Shown here one piece after another: positions 60,760 through 64,000 of a stretch of 64,000 bases of DNA. How positions within the stretch are numbered: the stretch's first letter is position 1; each line of letters begins with the position of its first letter. The translations under genes and the position numbers were made by a program. Below the pieces are notes generated by a model, which saw nothing but the letters and a program-made list of their open reading frames with translations, made no database searches and was not told the origin of the DNA. Source of the stretch: Burkholderiaceae bacterium. Its GTDB lineage: Bacteria; Pseudomonadota; Gammaproteobacteria; Burkholderiales; Burkholderiaceae_C. The stretch covers positions 170,364 to 234,363 of the forward strand of contig CAKKRJ010000001.1 in NCBI GenBank assembly GCA_919902775.1. Reading direction: 5' to 3'.

Positions 60760-61170
60760 ATGACTTTGCCAGGGTTTTCAATGCGATCGTTTTGCCGGGC
60801 TGGACTCTGCGTGCTGACCTGCCTGGGCAGCTTGGCACCGGTGGGGGCCTTTGCCTGGACTCGCATTGGTGAAACGCCAGAGGTGACGCTTTACGTCAAC
60901 CGCAACACGATCGAGAAAGAAGACACCTTGCGCCGGGTCTGGGAAATGCAGGATCTCAAAACGCCCGATGCCGAAGGTGTGCGCTCCAGGCGCTACCTGA
61001 ACGAGTACGACTGCAATTACAAGATGCACCGCATGGGGCAAATGACCAGTTTCGCCGGCCCCAAAATGACGGGCCAGACCGTCGCCACCGTCAGCGAAAT
61101 GGGCTATTGGCGAAAAATTCCGCCGAACGGCATTTTTGTGCTCACCTACATCGCCGTCTGCATTGAATGA
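60760..61170 (+). CDS. Exported protein with surface-adhesin E (CNP1)-like domain
   Basis: A 136-residue exported protein. The signal peptide is about 8-30 (FCRAGLCVLTCLGSLAPVGAFA), then WTRIGETPEVTLYVNRNTIEKEDTLRRVWEMQDLKTPDAEGVRSRRYLNEYDCNYKM fits the domain called surface-adhesin protein E, found widely in Betaproteobacteria with poorly known function. The track ORF starts in the FemAB gene in another frame; I use the ATG after GAGAAG. It ends at a convergent hairpin. Confidence 0.82.
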   Translation: MTLPGFSMRSFCRAGLCVLTCLGSLAPVGAFAWTRIGETPEVTLYVNRNTIEKEDTLRRVWEMQDLKTPDAEGVRSRRYLNEYDCNYKMHRMGQMTSFAGPKMTGQTVATVSEMGYWRKIPPNGIFVLTYIAVCIE

Positions 61171-61175
61171 CCGAT

Positions 61176-61193
61176 GCCCCGCCTTGGCGGGGC
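61176..61193. terminator. GC hairpin between convergent genes
   Basis: GCCCCGCC-TT-GGCGGGGC, a perfect 8-bp stem starting 5 bp after the stop codon of the adhesin-E-like gene and 17 bp before the end of xdhC. There is no U-run on either side, so the terminator call is moderate. Confidence 0.5.
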
Positions 61194-61209
61194 CTGTGCG
61201 CCCAGGCCG

Positions 61210-62211
61210 TCAGTCGCAGGCCTGGCCTGGTGCGATGGGCTGCGGCGGTTTCAGCATCTTTCCATTTTGGATGGCCACCACTTCGGCCATGATGGACAAG
61301 GCAATCTCGGCGGGTGTTTTGCTGCCGATGTCTAGCCCAGCTGGGCTGTGCAATTTTTGCAGCAAGGTTTCTGACAGACCGAAATGCGTCTGCAAGCGCT
61401 CGCGCCGCAGCGCACTGTTGCGCCTGGAGCCAATGGCGCCCACGTAGAAGGCCTTCGATTGCAAGGCATCGATGAGCGCCAGGTCGTCCAGTTTCGGATC
61501 GTGCGTGAGCGCCACCACCGCCGTGCGCGCATCGGGTTGCAGGCGCAGGATCAGGTCGTCCGGCATCTCGTGGCTGACGCTCACCCCCGTCAGATGCCAG
61601 CTGGCACGGTGGTCTTCGCGCGGGTCGCAAACGACCACCTCAAAGCCCAGACTCAAGGCGATCTGGCACAGAAAACGCGACAGATCGCCCGCACCGATGA
61701 CGATCAGGCGCACCTGAGGGCCCAAGAAAGTGGTCAATTGCTGCTCGGTCAGCTGGGGCACCCCGTCTCGGCGTCCTTCCTGCAAAGTCACCTGGCCCGT
61801 CTGCAAGTTCAAAACCCGTTCTGTGCTGCGCCGTTGCGCACAGGCGGCCAGCAACTCGTCGAGCCGGCTGTGTGCGCCGACCGGCTCCAGCACCAGTTCC
61901 ACGGTGCCGCCGCAAGGCAGTCCGAAGCGGTGGGCCTCATCGGCCGTGATCCCGTAGCGCAGCACCATGGGGGTGTTGGCGGCGCACACGGCGTTCACGC
62001 CGCCCTCGCGGATGCGCTGGATCAGATCGTCCTCGATGCAGCCGCCGGACACCGAACCCACTGTGTGGCCCTGGCCGTTGATGGCCATGAGCGAGCCCGG
62101 TGGGCGGGGCGACGAGCCCCAGGTGCGGGCCACCGTCACCAGCACAACCGGCTCACCGGCCGCGTGCCAAGCCTGCGCTGTGCGCAATACCAGGGTGTCC
62201 AGATCTTCCAT
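61210..62211 (-). CDS. xdhC: XdhC/CoxI-family protein
   Basis: A 333-residue molybdoenzyme maturation protein: family members bind the molybdenum cofactor and help sulfurate and insert it into xanthine dehydrogenase-type enzymes. LVTVARTWGSSPRPPGSLMAI and GSVSGGCIEDDL are the XdhC N-terminal signature; the C-terminal Rossmann part has LIVIGAGDLSRFLCQIALSLGFEVVVCDPRE and FYVGAIGSRRNSALRRERL. The ATG is chosen over a TTG eight codons upstream. No xanthine dehydrogenase genes are in the window. Confidence 0.9.
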   Translation of the reverse strand: MEDLDTLVLRTAQAWHAAGEPVVLVTVARTWGSSPRPPGSLMAINGQGHTVGSVSGGCIEDDLIQRIREGGVNAVCAANTPMVLRYGITADEAHRFGLPCGGTVELVLEPVGAHSRLDELLAACAQRRSTERVLNLQTGQVTLQEGRRDGVPQLTEQQLTTFLGPQVRLIVIGAGDLSRFLCQIALSLGFEVVVCDPREDHRASWHLTGVSVSHEMPDDLILRLQPDARTAVVALTHDPKLDDLALIDALQSKAFYVGAIGSRRNSALRRERLQTHFGLSETLLQKLHSPAGLDIGSKTPAEIALSIMAEVVAIQNGKMLKPPQPIAPGQACD

Positions 62212-62231
62212 CGTTTGTGCTTGTGGCGCCT

Positions 62232-63160
62232 TCAAGGCTTGGCTGTGGGCGCAACAGCAGGGCTGGTGGGCTGGGCCGGCGCAGTGGCTTCGCCGGGCTT
62301 GGGGGCGGTGTAGCGCGGGAATTGCACAGCCCGCTCGCGTGTCGCGCTGGCGTTGTTCTTTTGCACCGTTTCCAGATAGCGCTCTTTTTGCAGCGTCACC
62401 AAGGCTTCCACGTCCCGCTTGAGTCCATCGACATTGCCCACGGCGGATTTGAGGGATTTCACCTCGGTGCCCAGGGATTGAACGGCGTTGGCCTGGCTTT
62501 GCAGTTTGGCGTTGATGCCCTGCACCTGGCGAATCACCGAGTCGCTGCTGGCGGCCACTTGTTTGGCGGTTTCCGTCGGCACTTTTTGAACCAGGCTTTC
62601 TGATTGCTTGAGCGAGGCGTCAATGCGTCCCTCGATCTGGCCTTGTGATTTGGTCAAGGCCACTTGTTGGGACGCCAGTTCTTTCACGCTTTGGTTGACG
62701 CCTTCGAGCGATTCCATGCCGGTGTTGAGTTCGACCACGCGCTTGCCAACGGCCAGCACCATGGCATCGAGTTGGTTGATGCGGCTGACCAGCCGTACCC
62801 CCATGATGAGGAAGAAGATCAGGCTGATGACCATCACGCCACCGGTGATGGCCAACAAAAGCCGGGCCTTTTTGTGACCGGATTCGGTGAGTTCTTTGAA
62901 CTCGGCGGTGGTTTTGCGCAAGTTGCTGCTGGCGCTGGCAGCCGCTTCGGCCGATTTGGTCGCCAGATCGGCCGAGTCCAGAACCACCTGGGCCAATGAC
63001 TGGTATTGCTGGTAGGCGCGTTGGTCCACCGTGATCCCCACATGCACGGGTTTGGCGGGGTGCGTTTCTGGCGCAGAGGCCGCTGGAGACGAAGGTGTTT
63101 CGCTGGCTTCAGCGTGGCTGATGTCCTGCGGCTCGGCGGCAGGTGTGAAAGTGTTTTCGC

Positions 63161-63164
<4 letters not shown>
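62232..63164 (-). CDS. Single-pass membrane coiled-coil protein, unknown
   Basis: A 310-residue protein I do not recognise. The N-terminal 40 residues are Pro/Ala rich, one membrane helix lies at about 103-123 (LLLAITGGVMVISLIFFLIMGV), and most of the rest (about 130-275) is predicted coiled coil (ASLKQSESLVQK, QSLGTEVKSLKSAVG). A Pro/Ala tail ends it. The ATG overlaps the stop of the upstream Pro/Ala-rich gene by 4 bp. A structural or scaffold role is possible. Confidence 0.75.

Positions 63165-64000
<836 letters not shown>

Overview
The window looks like a chromosomal segment of a GC-rich betaproteobacterium of the order Burkholderiales, probably Comamonadaceae-like. I base this on the style of the flagellar and chemotaxis proteins, the flagellar sigma54/sigma28 promoter architecture and the split Aer-type receptor; no rRNA or marker gene is present to fix the genus. 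Almost the whole window is a motility island. I saw no tRNA, rRNA, CRISPR, insertion sequence or prophage.

Layout. (1) 1-12.4 kb: a TPR plus GT41 (O-GlcNAc transferase-like) protein, converging on a minus-strand operon with a methyltransferase, two glycosyltransferases, the complete CDP-4-keto-3,6-dideoxyglucose pathway (ascD/rfbF/rfbG/rfbH), an aminotransferase, a thiamine-diphosphate enzyme and a sugar reductase. The operon starts at a good sigma54 promoter and lies beside the flagellins, so flagellin glycosylation is the likely role. (2) 12.7-15.1 kb: two very short flagellins and flaG. (3) 15.4-27.5 kb: a gene of unknown function, then a long minus-strand chemotaxis block: cheW, an oversized cheA, an orphan CheB-type receiver, cheB, cheR, a triple-CheW protein, an MCP and its PAS partner, a receiver-adenylate cyclase and a receiver. 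(4) 27.6-35.7 kb: a large PAS/GAF histidine kinase and its receiver, a second MCP, two cyclic-nucleotide-binding proteins and an HD phosphodiesterase resembling the eukaryotic class I PDE catalytic domain. (5) 35.8-50.9 kb: fliD, then flgL-K-J-I-H-G-F-E-D-C-B, divergent flgA, flgM and flgN. (6) 51-56.4 kb: flhX, fliK, a LysM/FimV-like protein, flgT-like and flgP-like genes, and a divergent FleQ-like sigma54 activator. (7) 56.6-64 kb: small hypotheticals, motB, motA, a small membrane protein, a FemAB-like protein, a surface-adhesin-E-like protein, xdhC, and coiled-coil and Pro/Ala-rich proteins.

Regulation can be read directly. Sigma54 sites (TGGCnC-N5-TTGCW) precede flgB and the glycosylation operon, with a weaker one before flgA. 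Six sigma28 sites of the form TCAAGnnn-N11-KCCGATnn (one variant GCCGAATC) precede fliC, flaG, fliD, flgM, flgP and the motAB operon. The FleQ-like activator probably drives the sigma54 class, and FlgM would hold back the sigma28 class until the hook is finished.

The most interesting candidates are the flagellum-linked CDP-branched-sugar pathway with a FlmG-like transferase, and a probable cyclic-nucleotide circuit (receiver-cyclase, two binding proteins, PDE-like enzyme) placed among the chemotaxis genes. A family of nested-palindrome intergenic repeats also recurs, four of its five full copies between convergent gene ends.
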